Shown here: one piece after another, positions 36,966 through 50,204 of the stretch | Numbering within the stretch: the stretch's first letter is position 1 | Layout: each line of letters begins with the position of its first letter | NCBI RefSeq assembly: GCF_039851965.1 | Contig: NZ_CP156674.1 | Location: 1,922,001-1,986,000 of the forward strand | Direction: 5' to 3' | DNA: 64,000 bases | Source: Pseudalkalibacillus hwajinpoensis | GTDB lineage: Bacteria > Bacillota > Bacilli > Bacillales > Guptibacillaceae | Notes under the pieces: model-generated | Databases searched by the model: none | Seen by the model: only the letters and a program-made list of their open reading frames with translations | What the model was told of the DNA's origin: nothing | Program-made: the position numbers and the translations under genes

Positions 36966-37943
36966 CTATTCCCTGGATGAGAAGTGATTATAGCCCTTCT
37001 TATCCAATTTAAATTTTTGATCTTTATATACCGTCCACACACCCGGACTTTGATCTTCTACATAGCCGATTCTATATAGTGATGCATGATGATCATTAAA
37101 AAGCTGCTTTAAATGCTCCCAATTGTCTTCTGAAACTGTTCCAATCAATTCGTAATCTTCGCCGCCGTTTAACATCCAGTTTAACCGCTTAAAGGAGGAA
37201 TAAGCCTCAAAACCTTCAGGAGCAGGAATTAAATCCTGTTCCAGTACAATCGAAACACCACTCGCTTCTGATATCTCATGGGACTCACTGGCTATACCGT
37301 CACTTACATCATTGAGCGAAACCCGATAACCACTTTTAGCTAGTATTCTTCCTTCTTTCACTCGCGGATTCGGTTCCTGATGATAGTGAATATAAGGAGA
37401 ATCTTTTGATCTACTCTCAAGTAATGACGATAGACCTGCTGCAGATCCCCCAACAGGGCCTGTTAGAAATACAACATCTCCGGCTCTTGCATTGTTACGA
37501 AGAAGCTTACGACCTTTCTCTATCTTTCCAATGACGGTTACTGAAATGTGAAGATCACTTCTAGTTGATACAGTATCTCCGCCAAGCATGTCCATTTGAT
37601 AGTCATCACCAATAGCTTTTAAACCGCTATATATTTCTCTTAGCTGCTTCGAAGACCACCCATTTTGCGGAACAGAAAGGGAAACAAGATAGAATAATGG
37701 AATTCCCCCCATCGCTGCTATATCACTGATATTAACAGCAAGCGCCTTCCTGCCAATTTGAAAGGGAGACATTGTACTTTTCTTAAAGTGAATTCCTTCT
37801 ACCATTGTATCTGCACAGGCAATCTCATCCCACTCTGAATCAATGTGATAAAGAGCAGCATCATCTCCAATTCCCAGAATTAGTTCATCACGAAAAGTAT
37901 AAGCCGGCTTAATGGATTGAATAAACGCAAACTCATCTTTCAA
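36966..37943 (-). CDS. thiL: Thiamine-monophosphate kinase
   Basis: 325-residue PurM-fold kinase making thiamine diphosphate from the monophosphate. GIGDDAALYH, ADTMVEGIHF, ALAVNISDIAAMGG and MLGGDTVST are conserved nucleotide and substrate loops, with LNDVSDGIASESHEI and NGGEDYELIGTV in the second domain. The start is TTG at 37943 with a weak GAGAGATGAG site upstream. It is the first gene of the t6A operon, as in B. subtilis (ydiA). Confidence 0.95.
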   Translation of the reverse strand: MKDEFAFIQSIKPAYTFRDELILGIGDDAALYHIDSEWDEIACADTMVEGIHFKKSTMSPFQIGRKALAVNISDIAAMGGIPLFYLVSLSVPQNGWSSKQLREIYSGLKAIGDDYQMDMLGGDTVSTRSDLHISVTVIGKIEKGRKLLRNNARAGDVVFLTGPVGGSAAGLSSLLESRSKDSPYIHYHQEPNPRVKEGRILAKSGYRVSLNDVSDGIASESHEISEASGVSIVLEQDLIPAPEGFEAYSSFKRLNWMLNGGEDYELIGTVSEDNWEHLKQLFNDHHASLYRIGYVEDQSPGVWTVYKDQKFKLDKKGYNHFSSRE

Positions 37944-37973
37944 CCAAACTCATCTCTCTTTCTATTTTATAAA

Positions 37974-38002
37974 AAAACCTTAGGAATTTCATCCTAAGGT
38001 CC
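37974..38002 (-). terminator. Second terminator upstream of thiL
   Basis: Minus-strand CCTTAGGATGAAATTCCTAA followed by GG and seven T residues, between the tRNA pair and thiL. Confidence 0.85.
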
Positions 38003-38115
38003 TTTTTCTATCAGTTTATCTTACTTACGTGTAAATTCACATATTTGTTTAGAAAAACTTGTGTTGTATCAATAATGTAAAGGATAAATTTGTGGAATTC
38101 TAATCTGAAAGTATA

Positions 38116-38142
38116 AAAAAAAAGCGATCAAATCGCTCAGTG
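38116..38142 (-). terminator. Terminator of the tRNA-fMet/tRNA-Asp transcript
   Basis: GAGCGATTTGATCGC followed by ten T residues on the minus strand, six bases after the tRNA-Asp 3' end. Confidence 0.9.
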
Positions 38143-38147
38143 AAAAG

Positions 38148-38223
38148 TGGCGGTCTCGACGGGAATCGAACCCGCGATCTCCTGCGTGACAGGCAGGCAT
38201 GTTAACCGCTACACCACGAGACC
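38148..38223 (-). tRNA. tRNA-Asp (GTC)
   Basis: 76-base cloverleaf, anticodon GTC, CCA encoded. It differs from the tRNA-Asp at 46026 only in the acceptor stem (GGTCTC against GGTCCC, with the matching change on the other side). Confidence 0.97.
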
Positions 38224-38347
38224 AGTATGTATTATTTGTAAACTTACGTTTGAAAGGAATAGTACCAAGTTATGAGTTTAGGTTGCCCCTAAAGGGACTA
38301 CAAATAAATTTTAACTTAGAAGCTTATTCAACGTAGTGAAAATTTTT

Positions 38348-38428
<81 letters not shown>

Positions 38429-38474
38429 ACGATTTATAATATATGTGCAGTGCCTTTATTAGGACACAAACAAT

Positions 38475-38503
38475 ACTATACCAGATAAATGTAACGAATG
38501 CAA
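38475..38503 (-). promoter_or_regulatory. Promoter of the tRNA-fMet/tRNA-Asp pair
   Basis: TTGCAT (38503-38498), 17 bases, TATAGT (38480-38475), about 45 bases upstream of tRNA-fMet. Confidence 0.8.
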
Positions 38504-38517
38504 GCTTTAGTTAAAAA

Positions 38518-38548
38518 AGAAAAAATCCCTATTATAGGGATTTTTCAA
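38518..38548 (-). terminator. Terminator of the trans-sulfuration gene
   Basis: AAATCCCTATAATAGGGATT followed by TTTTC; the hairpin overlaps the stop codon of the upstream gene. Confidence 0.85.
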
Positions 38549-39671
38549 CAGCCTCTTTAAAAGCTTTTACAATATCAACTTCATTTTCAATTCCCACTGA
38601 AATACGAACGAGTTGTTTATTAATACCCAGTTTCTCTCTTGTAGTTTCCGGGATGGTCCGGTGCGACGTTCCAATGGGGTATGAAACGGTAGTGTCTAAC
38701 CCAGCAAGTGTCGGAATGATTTTCACCCAGCCGAGGGATTTAAAGAACGTTTTCACGTTTGAGTGTTCATCAAGTTCAATGGAAACCATAGCTCCATTTC
38801 CTCTCTCTGAAACATATTCTGGATAGTAGACTTTCTTAATACCCTCCACATTTTTTAATGCTTCAGCAAGAAAAGCAGCATTCTTAACGTGACGTTCCAT
38901 TCTTACACTCATTGTCTTTAGGCCCCGACAACCTAACCATGCTTCAAATGGGCTCAGATTGGTACCGAGGTTAATTACTTTCGCTTTAGCCTTTGCAAGA
39001 AGATTTTCGCGTCCCACAAGAACGCCAGCTGTCACGTCACTATGTCCTCCAATATACTTCGTTGCACTATGTACGACTAGATCAATACCTAGCTTATATG
39101 GCTGAAGAAGAAATGGTGTGGCAAACGTATTATCTACCATTGTAACCAATTCATGATTTTGCCCAAGCTCAACAAGCGCGGTCAAATCTTCGACTCGGAG
39201 AAGTGGATTAGTCACAGACTCTGTATACAATAGCTTAGTATTGGAACAAATAGCCTTCTCCACTTCATCCTTATTCGTAAAATCGACAAATGATACTTCA
39301 ATTCCAAAGTCAGGCAGCTCTTCTTTGAAAAGAGAATACGTGCCACCATACAAATCCTCACAAGCGACAATATGATCTCCAGCTTTCACTACAGAAAGCA
39401 CACCTGCAAGAATAGCTGATAAGCCAGAGGAAGTTGCCAGACCTTTAGGGGCCCCCTCAAGGTCTGCTACGCCCATTCCGAGATCTTCCGTATTGGGATT
39501 ACTTACACGTGTATATAAGTAATCCTTTTTCCCCTCGTAAAATGATTCTAGATCATCCAGGTCTTCAAATACAAACGATGATGTTTGATAAATAGGTTGT
39601 ACTTTACTAACGGTATCTGTCTTAGTCTTTCTAGGAAAACGAACTGCTTTTGTGTCAAAATGAAAATCCAT
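38532..39671 (-). CDS. Trans-sulfuration family PLP-dependent enzyme (cystathionine gamma-synthase/beta-lyase type)
   Basis: 379-residue Cys/Met metabolism PLP enzyme. The PLP lysine lies in VVHSATKYIGGHSD. YTRVSNPNTEDL, ATSSGLSAILAGVLSVVKAGDH and VDNTFATPFLLQP are the phosphate- and ring-binding segments, and RISVGIENEVDIVKAF closes the fold. Cystathionine gamma-synthase, beta-lyase, gamma-lyase and O-acetylhomoserine sulfhydrylase share this layout and cannot be separated here. The leader has no S-box (SAM) riboswitch, unlike B. subtilis metIC. GGAAGGG precedes the ATG. Confidence 0.9.
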   Translation of the reverse strand: MDFHFDTKAVRFPRKTKTDTVSKVQPIYQTSSFVFEDLDDLESFYEGKKDYLYTRVSNPNTEDLGMGVADLEGAPKGLATSSGLSAILAGVLSVVKAGDHIVACEDLYGGTYSLFKEELPDFGIEVSFVDFTNKDEVEKAICSNTKLLYTESVTNPLLRVEDLTALVELGQNHELVTMVDNTFATPFLLQPYKLGIDLVVHSATKYIGGHSDVTAGVLVGRENLLAKAKAKVINLGTNLSPFEAWLGCRGLKTMSVRMERHVKNAAFLAEALKNVEGIKKVYYPEYVSERGNGAMVSIELDEHSNVKTFFKSLGWVKIIPTLAGLDTTVSYPIGTSHRTIPETTREKLGINKQLVRISVGIENEVDIVKAFKEAVEKSL

Positions 39672-39855
39672 TTACTTTCCCTTCCTTTATACAAAATTCT
39701 TTTTCATTAACTGTACGACTTATTAGTTTGATTATCAAGAAATACGGGTCGAAATTTTCAATCTATTATAAAATCCCCTAAATATTAAAAGATACTTGTG
39801 TTTTTCTATTAAAATAGTATGTTTTGGAAGTTTATCCACGCAACTGTTTTTGTCA

Positions 39856-40035
39856 GGGCGATAAACGACGAACTTCTTCGTCAGCTGCGCGATGACAGAT
39901 CCTCATAGATCTCCGAATATCCACTCCGGTCTGTCATCACTGGCTTCCTCGAATTTCTTGCTTCTCCCACCCCTACGTAGCTTTCAATGATGTCTTTTTG
40001 CTTATTCATGAAGAATCAAACGAGTACAAACCCAT
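39856..40035 (-). repeat. rrn 3'-tail element, copy S3 (full)
   Basis: Downstream of the rrn2 terminator, this copy matches S2 at 3866-4049. On the minus strand the outer stem is GATGACAGA/TCTGTCATC around the small hairpin AGATC..GATCT. No 5S relic follows it, and beyond 39856 the sequence becomes unrelated. Confidence 0.85.
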
Positions 40036-40037
40036 AC

Positions 40038-40071
40038 AAAAAAGTCAGAGACCCTATTGATCTCTGACTTT
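40038..40071 (-). terminator. rRNA operon 2 terminator
   Basis: Same hairpin as after rrn1 (GTCAGAGATC...GGTCTCTGAC, six T residues), directly after the 5S gene. Confidence 0.9.
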
Positions 40072-40079
40072 CTTTCAGT

Positions 40080-40197
<118 letters not shown>

Positions 40198-40354
40198 CTA
40201 ACAGGATGTTAGTTCAATGTTCACCACAGGACGTGGTGCACCTTAATCAAACTTCCTTGTTTCAGGTATTCCCTGAAAACTAGATAGCACGTACAACGTT
40301 TTCCAATATGTCCAGATCCATGAGCCAAATGGCTCACTTCGCTTTTCGTTTTTA

Positions 40355-43282
<2,928 letters not shown>

Positions 43283-43547
43283 TTAGACTACATTAGTCGC
43301 TTAACGCTTCTAACTTCGTCGATGCACATCGTTAGATGTGACTAACTACTAAAGATTTAACGCAAAAAAATAATAATTATTGGATGTCGTTGTTTATGCT
43401 ATCTAGTTTTCAAGGAACATGGCTATCACTCGAATCGGCATTGCTGCTTCTTCGACTAGCCTGTTTTGAAAGAAGTAAATCATTCTTTCAAAACTAAACG
43501 AAACGCTCATGTAAGGTTGGTAACCAATGTTACCTCGTAATTCTCCA

Positions 43548-45100
<1,553 letters not shown>

Positions 45101-45220
45101 GAAAGCTTAATCTAGCTTTTAAAACAATGTTTGTTTCCGTAGAAACAACTACTTACATGGCGTTTCGTTCAGTTTTCAAAGATCGATTTTCCTTTCAATG
45201 CCGTTTTCAGCGACTAAATC

Positions 45221-45250
45221 ATCATAACATGATGTGTTAGTTGATGTCAA
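45221..45250 (-). promoter_or_regulatory. Promoter of rrn2
   Basis: TTGACA (45250-45245), 18 bases, TATGAT (45226-45221), between tRNA-Ile and the 16S gene. It is followed by the same CTTTGAAAACTGAACG leader as rrn1. Confidence 0.85.
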
Positions 45251-45268
45251 CAACTTTCTAAAAAAAGA

Positions 45269-45345
<77 letters not shown>

Positions 45346-45353
45346 ATCTTAAT

Positions 45354-45427
45354 TGGAGCGGGTGATGGGGATCGAACCCACGACATCAGCTTGGAAGGCT
45401 GAGGTTTTACCACTAAACTACACCCGC
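45354..45427 (-). tRNA. tRNA-Gly (TCC)
   Basis: 74-base cloverleaf, anticodon TCC, CCA encoded. Confidence 0.97.
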
Positions 45428-45435
45428 AATATTGA

Positions 45436-45512
45436 TGGTCGGGAAGACAGGATTTGAACCTGCGACCCCTTGGTCCCAAACCAAGTGCTCTACCAAGCTG
45501 AGCTACTTCCCG
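45436..45512 (-). tRNA. tRNA-Pro (TGG)
   Basis: 77 bases, anticodon TGG, CCA encoded. Confidence 0.97.
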
Positions 45513-45533
45513 ACATTTTGTTGAAATAAGAAA

Positions 45534-45610
<77 letters not shown>

Positions 45611-45620
45611 ATATTATATT

Positions 45621-45706
45621 TGGTGCGGTTGAGAGGACTCGAACCTCCACGGGGTCTCCCCCACTAGCCCCTCAAGCTAGCGCGTCTGCCATTCCGCCAC
45701 AACCGC
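45621..45706 (-). tRNA. tRNA-Leu (GAG)
   Basis: 86 bases with the long variable arm of class II tRNAs, anticodon GAG, CCA encoded. Confidence 0.95.
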
Positions 45707-45745
45707 ACATCGTTACTTGATGAAAACTTAAAGTTATAAAAGAAT

Positions 45746-45830
45746 TGGTGCGGGTGAAGGGACTTGAACCCCCACGTCGTAAGACACTAGATCCTAAGTC
45801 TAGCGCGTCTGCCAATTCCGCCACACCCGC
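45746..45830 (-). tRNA. tRNA-Leu (TAG)
   Basis: 85 bases, long variable arm, anticodon TAG, CCA encoded. Confidence 0.95.
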
Positions 45831-45836
45831 AATAAA

Positions 45837-45912
45837 TGGTGAGCCATGAAGGACTCGAACCTTCGACCCTCTGATTAAAAGTCAGATGCTCTACCAACTG
45901 AGCTAATGGCTC
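45837..45912 (-). tRNA. tRNA-Lys (TTT)
   Basis: 76 bases, anticodon TTT, CCA encoded; an ANN-decoding substrate for the TsaBDE pathway in this window. Confidence 0.97.
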
Positions 45913-45916
45913 AACA

Positions 45917-45991
45917 TGGCTGGGCTAGCTGGATTCGAACCAGCGCATGACGGAATCAAAATCCGTTGCCTTACCGCTTGGCTATAGCCCA
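45917..45991 (-). tRNA. tRNA-Gln (TTG)
   Basis: 75 bases, anticodon TTG, CCA encoded. Confidence 0.97.
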
Positions 45992-46025
45992 ACATTTTAT
46001 ATAATCAGGATTAAATTTAAATTAA

Positions 46026-46101
46026 TGGCGGTCCCGACGGGAATCGAACCCGCGATCTCCTGCGTGACAGGCAGGCATGTTAACCGCTACACCACGGGAC
46101 C
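46026..46101 (-). tRNA. tRNA-Asp (GTC), second copy
   Basis: 76 bases, anticodon GTC, CCA encoded; acceptor stem GGTCCC. Confidence 0.97.
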
Positions 46102-46155
46102 TTTATCTGATTACATATCATGTTGATGAAACACGTTGAACGTTTTAAAAAATGT

Positions 46156-46230
46156 TGGTGACCCGTACGGGATTCGAACCCGTGATACCGCCGTGAAAGG
46201 GCGGTGTCTTAACCACTTGACCAACGGGCC
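46156..46230 (-). tRNA. tRNA-Glu (TTC)
   Basis: 75 bases, anticodon TTC, CCA encoded. Confidence 0.97.
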
Positions 46231-46236
46231 ATAAAA

Positions 46237-46327
46237 TGGCGGAGAAGGAGGGATTTGAACCCTCGCGCCGCTCGCGCGACCTACACCCTTAGCAGGGGCG
46301 CCCCTTCAGCCACTTGGGTACTTCTCC
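46237..46327 (-). tRNA. tRNA-Ser (GCT)
   Basis: 91 bases with a long GC-rich variable arm, anticodon GCT, CCA encoded. Confidence 0.95.
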
Positions 46328-46330
46328 GTT

Positions 46331-46405
46331 TGGCTCCACAGGTAGGATTCGAACCTACGACCGATCGGTTAACAGCCGATAGCTCTACCACTGAGCTACT
46401 GTGGA
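46331..46405 (-). tRNA. tRNA-Asn (GTT)
   Basis: 75 bases, anticodon GTT, CCA encoded; first tRNA of the 12-gene cluster. Confidence 0.97.
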
Positions 46406-46447
46406 ATAGTATGTGATTTGCCGTCTCCATTATCGGCGACATTTAAT

Positions 46448-46476
46448 ATAATAACGCATCCAACAACCAAAGTCAA
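46448..46476 (-). promoter_or_regulatory. Promoter of the 12-tRNA cluster
   Basis: TTGACT (46476-46471), 17 bases, TATTAT (46453-46448), 42 bases before tRNA-Asn. No terminator lies between the cluster and rrn2, so transcripts may read into the rRNA genes. Confidence 0.85.
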
Positions 46477-46583
46477 CAGAATTTTAAAACTTTTCAAACC
46501 CGTTAATTATTTGATTTGGACATGTTCTCTTAAAGAGACTTTATTAATTTACCACATACCATACTAACCGTCAATGAGAAGTT

Positions 46584-47051
46584 TCAAGAAATTTTAACTA
46601 ACCCGCCTCTACACTTTCCACAAACGAACCGAGACGTATCTATTCTTCTTTTCCTCCTATACTTTGAGCCACAACCGGCACATTCATATGTATGCTTAAT
46701 CGCTTCAACTCTTCTTTGTCCAGGAACTACCTGACAATATCTTGACCCACCTACTTGACTGAGAAGAAGTTTAAAATCTCGATCCTGATGCTTATATCCC
46801 CGATTCTGAATGTGAAGATGATAATGACAGAGTTCGTGTTTTATAATACCGATCAATTCATCCATACCAAACTGTTCATAATGCTTTCTGTTAAATTCGA
46901 GATTATGAGATCTCAATAAATAACGTCCTCCTGTGGTTCTAAGGCGAGAATTAAATTTAGCTTTGTGCCGAAAGGGAAGCCTAAACCATTTTTCGGATAC
47001 GGTCTCTACAATTTGTTGTAGTTCATCATTATTCATACGTTCCACTTTCAT
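46584..47051 (-). CDS. SprT-like zinc metalloprotease-fold protein (YdcK)
   Basis: 155 residues. The zincin motif HELCHYH (near residue 73) gives two metal His and the catalytic Glu. A C-terminal zinc ribbon has two CxxC pairs (YECAGCGSKYRRK and FVCGKCRGG). SprT/Spartan relatives digest DNA-protein crosslinks, but bacterial SprT-like members are largely uncharacterised. GAGGAGG lies seven bases before the ATG. It is divergent from cmpA, the same neighbours as in B. subtilis (ydcK). Confidence 0.92.
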   Translation of the reverse strand: MKVERMNNDELQQIVETVSEKWFRLPFRHKAKFNSRLRTTGGRYLLRSHNLEFNRKHYEQFGMDELIGIIKHELCHYHLHIQNRGYKHQDRDFKLLLSQVGGSRYCQVVPGQRRVEAIKHTYECAGCGSKYRRKRRIDTSRFVCGKCRGGLVKIS

Positions 47052-47152
47052 AAACTACCCTCCTCTCCTAACGAACACATACAAGCACCTTATCATAAAC
47101 TAATTTACAACATCAGAAAGAAAGTGTCATCTTCTAAAGGAGGAGATTCTTG

Positions 47153-47266
47153 ATGCCTGTATGGTTTAAAAATCGGCTGAAGCAAGCCTACTTCGAGAAA
47201 GACAGACGCCAGATCAAATTACTTAACCAATGCTGGTTTTTTTATAGAAGAAAACACCGCCCCTAA
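47153..47266 (+). CDS. cmpA: Cortex morphogenetic protein CmpA
   Basis: A 37-residue gene, easily missed by length cut-offs: MPVWFKNRLKQAYFEKDRRQ, then IKLLNQCWFFYRRKHRP. It matches B. subtilis CmpA closely, including the EKDR..IKLLNQCWFFYR core. CmpA is a mother-cell sporulation protein that, as a ClpXP adaptor, promotes removal of SpoIVA from cells with defective spore envelopes. AAAGGAGGAG lies eight bases before the ATG. Its place between tex and the SprT-like gene is conserved. It implies that this organism forms endospores. Confidence 0.95.
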   Translation: MPVWFKNRLKQAYFEKDRRQIKLLNQCWFFYRRKHRP

Positions 47267-47280
47267 GGGCAGTGCTTTAT
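47247..47280 (-). terminator. Terminator of tex
   Basis: Minus-strand CACTGCCC-TTA-GGGGCGGTG followed by TTTTCTT; the hairpin overlaps the last codons of cmpA on the other strand. Confidence 0.7.
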
Positions 47281-49457
47281 GATGGTTTAAGCATAGTAAG
47301 GGCAATTCGCTCTCTCTTAAGATCAATGCTATCTACCCAAACAGTTACAACCTGTCCCACATGGACGACTTCCATCGGGTTCTTCACATACCGATTTGTT
47401 AGTTTCGAAATATGGACAAGCCCATCCTGTTTCACTCCAATATCAACAAAGGCTCCGAAATCCACAACGTTACGAACCGTTCCTTCTAGCTCCATCCCAT
47501 GTTCAAGATCTTCCATCTTGAGTACATCCGTTTTTAAAATAGGTTGAGATAGTTCATCACGTGGGTCTCTACCTGGCTTTTGTAATGAAGCCACTATGTC
47601 TGCTAGCGTCGGCTCTCCTACTCCAAGTGCTGATGCTGTTTCTTTAATCGATAGAGCCGACAAAGCCTGAACCAACTTATCTGAACCAATGTCTTGAGGG
47701 TTGCATTGAATTTGAGTAAGAAGCGCTTTCGTCACCTCATAGCTTTCAGGATGTATCTCAGTCTGATCAAGTGGCTGCTTTCCTCCCATAATTCTAAGGA
47801 AGCCGATACACTGCTCATAGGTTTTTGCCCCAAGCCTCGGAACTTTTTTCAATTGAACACGACTTGTGAATTTACCTTCTTCATCTCTCCTATTAACAAT
47901 ATTTGTAGCCACTGTACGTGAAAGGCCGGCTACATACTGGAGAAGAGAGACGGATGCAGTATTCACATTAACACCAACCTGGTTAACGGCTGTTTCAACA
48001 ACAAAGGTTAGCTGATCGTTTAATTTCTTCTGAGAAACATCATGTTGGTATTGACCTACTCCTACGGACTTCGGATCTATTTTAACAAGTTCTGCAAGAG
48101 GATCTTGAACCCGCCTTGCAATAGAAACAGCCGATCGCTCTTCTACCTGGAGAGAAGGAAACTCTTCTCTCGCCAGCTCAGAAGCAGAGTAAACACTTGC
48201 TCCAGCTTCGTTCACAATTAAATACACAATTTCTGTGTCAACTTCCTGAATGACGCTTGCGATGAATTGCTCGGTTTCTCTAGATGCCGTTCCATTCCCG
48301 ATTGCAATCATTTCAATGTCATAGTCACTAATCATCTGCTTGACTGCTGACTTTGCTTTCTCAACTTCAGATCGAGGAGGAGTAGGGTAAATGACGGATA
48401 CATTCAACATCTTTCCGGTATCATCGACTACTGCTAATTTACAACCAGTTCGATAAGCTGGATCTACACCAAGAACTCGCTTTCCTTTCAATGGCGGCTG
48501 GAGCAAGAGGTGCTTTAGATTCTCAGAGAATATATGAATCGCTTGATCTTCAGCCCTTTCTGTTAGTTCCTTACGGATTTCCCTCTCGACAGAAGGTTGA
48601 ATAAGCCGTTTATAACTATCTGTCATTGCTTCCTCCAGAAGTGTAATACACGGACCCTGTTGATGCTTTACAATCTTCCTACGTAAATAGTCGTGTATCG
48701 AATCAAGCGGTGGCGTAATTGACGTCCGAAGAATGCCTTCCTTTTCACCACGGTTAATCGCAAGTATTCGATGCGGTACTATTTTTGATATTCCTTCTTG
48801 ATATGTATAATACATTTCGAAAATTTTCTTGGGATCGTCTTCTTCCGATTTCACCGTTGTTTCTAGCATTCCATATTGGAATGTTTTTGTCCTAATCCAT
48901 TTCCTCGCATCAGCGTCATCTGAAATCTGCTCTGCAATAATATCTTTCGCCCCTTGAAGAGCTTGTTCTATTGAAGTAACCTCTTTTTCTTCAGATAAAT
49001 AGTGTTCGGCTTTAACCTCTGGATCGCCCTTTCCTTCTCTTACAATCCAATTCGCGAAAGGTTCAAGCCCCTTTTCTTTTGCCACCGTAGCTTTCGTTCG
49101 CTTCTTTTGCTTATAAGGACGATAAAGATCTTCTACCTCCTGCAGCTTTGAGGCTTTCTGAATTTGAGTATTCAGTTCCACCGTTAGTTTATCTTGCTCT
49201 TGAATGAGGCGAGTAACTTCTTCTTTTCGATTTTCAAGATTCAGTAGATAGGTCCACGCTTCCTGAATGTCTCTAAGCTGCACCTCATCCAGTCCACCAG
49301 TAAGTTCCTTACGATATCTTGCAATGAATGGAACTGTATTCCCACCATTAAGTAGTGTAATCACTTCTCGAACGCTACGTTCAGATATAGTTAGATTTTG
49401 CGCCACCTGTTTAAAATGCGCTGTTTGTTTTTGATCAGCTGTGATTTCCAAAACCAT
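47277..49457 (-). CDS. tex: Tex family RNA-binding transcription accessory protein
   Basis: 726 residues. N-terminal helical region (VQLRDIQEAWTYLLNLENRKEEV), YqgF/RNase H-like domain (near 325-450, GVDPAYRTGCKLAVVDDTG), helix-hairpin-helix repeats (near 500-570, VNVNTASVSLLQYVAGL), and a C-terminal S1 RNA-binding domain (GTVRNVVDFGAFVDIGVKQD). Tex binds nucleic acid and affects transcription of stress and toxin genes in several bacteria. The ATG at 49457 is very close to GGAGG; the TTG at 49451 is the better-spaced alternative. It lies just downstream of the SigB operon. Confidence 0.95.
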   Translation of the reverse strand: MVLEITADQKQTAHFKQVAQNLTISERSVREVITLLNGGNTVPFIARYRKELTGGLDEVQLRDIQEAWTYLLNLENRKEEVTRLIQEQDKLTVELNTQIQKASKLQEVEDLYRPYKQKKRTKATVAKEKGLEPFANWIVREGKGDPEVKAEHYLSEEKEVTSIEQALQGAKDIIAEQISDDADARKWIRTKTFQYGMLETTVKSEEDDPKKIFEMYYTYQEGISKIVPHRILAINRGEKEGILRTSITPPLDSIHDYLRRKIVKHQQGPCITLLEEAMTDSYKRLIQPSVEREIRKELTERAEDQAIHIFSENLKHLLLQPPLKGKRVLGVDPAYRTGCKLAVVDDTGKMLNVSVIYPTPPRSEVEKAKSAVKQMISDYDIEMIAIGNGTASRETEQFIASVIQEVDTEIVYLIVNEAGASVYSASELAREEFPSLQVEERSAVSIARRVQDPLAELVKIDPKSVGVGQYQHDVSQKKLNDQLTFVVETAVNQVGVNVNTASVSLLQYVAGLSRTVATNIVNRRDEEGKFTSRVQLKKVPRLGAKTYEQCIGFLRIMGGKQPLDQTEIHPESYEVTKALLTQIQCNPQDIGSDKLVQALSALSIKETASALGVGEPTLADIVASLQKPGRDPRDELSQPILKTDVLKMEDLEHGMELEGTVRNVVDFGAFVDIGVKQDGLVHISKLTNRYVKNPMEVVHVGQVVTVWVDSIDLKRERIALTMLKPS

Positions 49458-49564
49458 TCCTCCTCGTATACCATTTCAATATTAGTATCAGTTTACCGAA
49501 TAAAGGGACCAGTTGAAAGTCTACTTATTCGAAATAAAGGTGGGTACTTCAAATAACCAAAATA

Positions 49565-49603
49565 AAAAAGCCCCCCCCTTTTAACTCGGAAGAGCTTTTC
49601 TAT
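49565..49603 (-). terminator. Terminator of the sigB operon
   Basis: Minus-strand AAAGCTCTTCC/GGGGGGGGCTTTT hairpin using several G-U pairs and followed by TTATTTT. It overlaps the rsbX stop region. Confidence 0.65.
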
Positions 49604-50202
49604 ACTGTTTTCCCTACTAGCAAGGTAACATCATCATTCGTTGACGGCAGTGTGTCAGTTAAATGCTTAAATGATTCTTGCACAGAATCAAACTTTGCTA
49701 TCATCGTGTAATTTTTGGAACTAATCTGGACCCCATCAGAAAAAGTAACAAATGAAGATCCTACCGGATACTCAATTCTTTGTACTTTCACTTTTTGAAG
49801 CTTTCCAGATAAGTAACCGGAGTAAGAAATCGGACGAATAACGCGCCCATCAGCTTGATAAATGATTAAGCTAATATTACCAATCCCGCTAAATTCCATC
49901 TGTCTTGTTTGAAGATTAAGTTTAAAAATGGAAAGAACGCAGCCACGCTTCCCTTTCATCTCTTCGTTCGCAACCTTCATCAAGGACTCAACATCTTCAT
50001 CTTGATGTGCTTTCACAGCATTAATCGCAGCCAGTGATGAATCTTTAGCCAGATCACCACTTCCGAGCCCGTCTGCTACCGCACAAATAAAGTAATCTGA
50101 TGTCTCCTCTACGTAGTAGCTATCCCCACACTTCTGATTTCCTGATTTTGGCTTTTGATACGCAGCAACAGTGACTTTTTCAAAATCATGCTGATGAATC
50201 AT
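49600..50202 (-). CDS. rsbX: Phosphoserine phosphatase RsbX
   Basis: 200-residue PP2C-fold phosphatase that dephosphorylates RsbS and RsbR and returns the stressosome to rest. ICAVADGLGSGDLAKDSS is the metal-binding aspartate motif, and TFSDGVQISS and TNDDVTLLV give the other metal aspartates. It ends the SigB operon, two bases after sigB. Confidence 0.95.
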   Translation of the reverse strand: MIHQHDFEKVTVAAYQKPKSGNQKCGDSYYVEETSDYFICAVADGLGSGDLAKDSSLAAINAVKAHQDEDVESLMKVANEEMKGKRGCVLSIFKLNLQTRQMEFSGIGNISLIIYQADGRVIRPISYSGYLSGKLQKVKVQRIEYPVGSSFVTFSDGVQISSKNYTMIAKFDSVQESFKHLTDTLPSTNDDVTLLVGKTV

Positions 50203-50204
50203 AC

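Noticed and set aside
39672..39840. S-box (SAM) riboswitch before the trans-sulfuration gene
   Set aside because: The leader is AT-rich and lacks the conserved S-box stems and a terminator.
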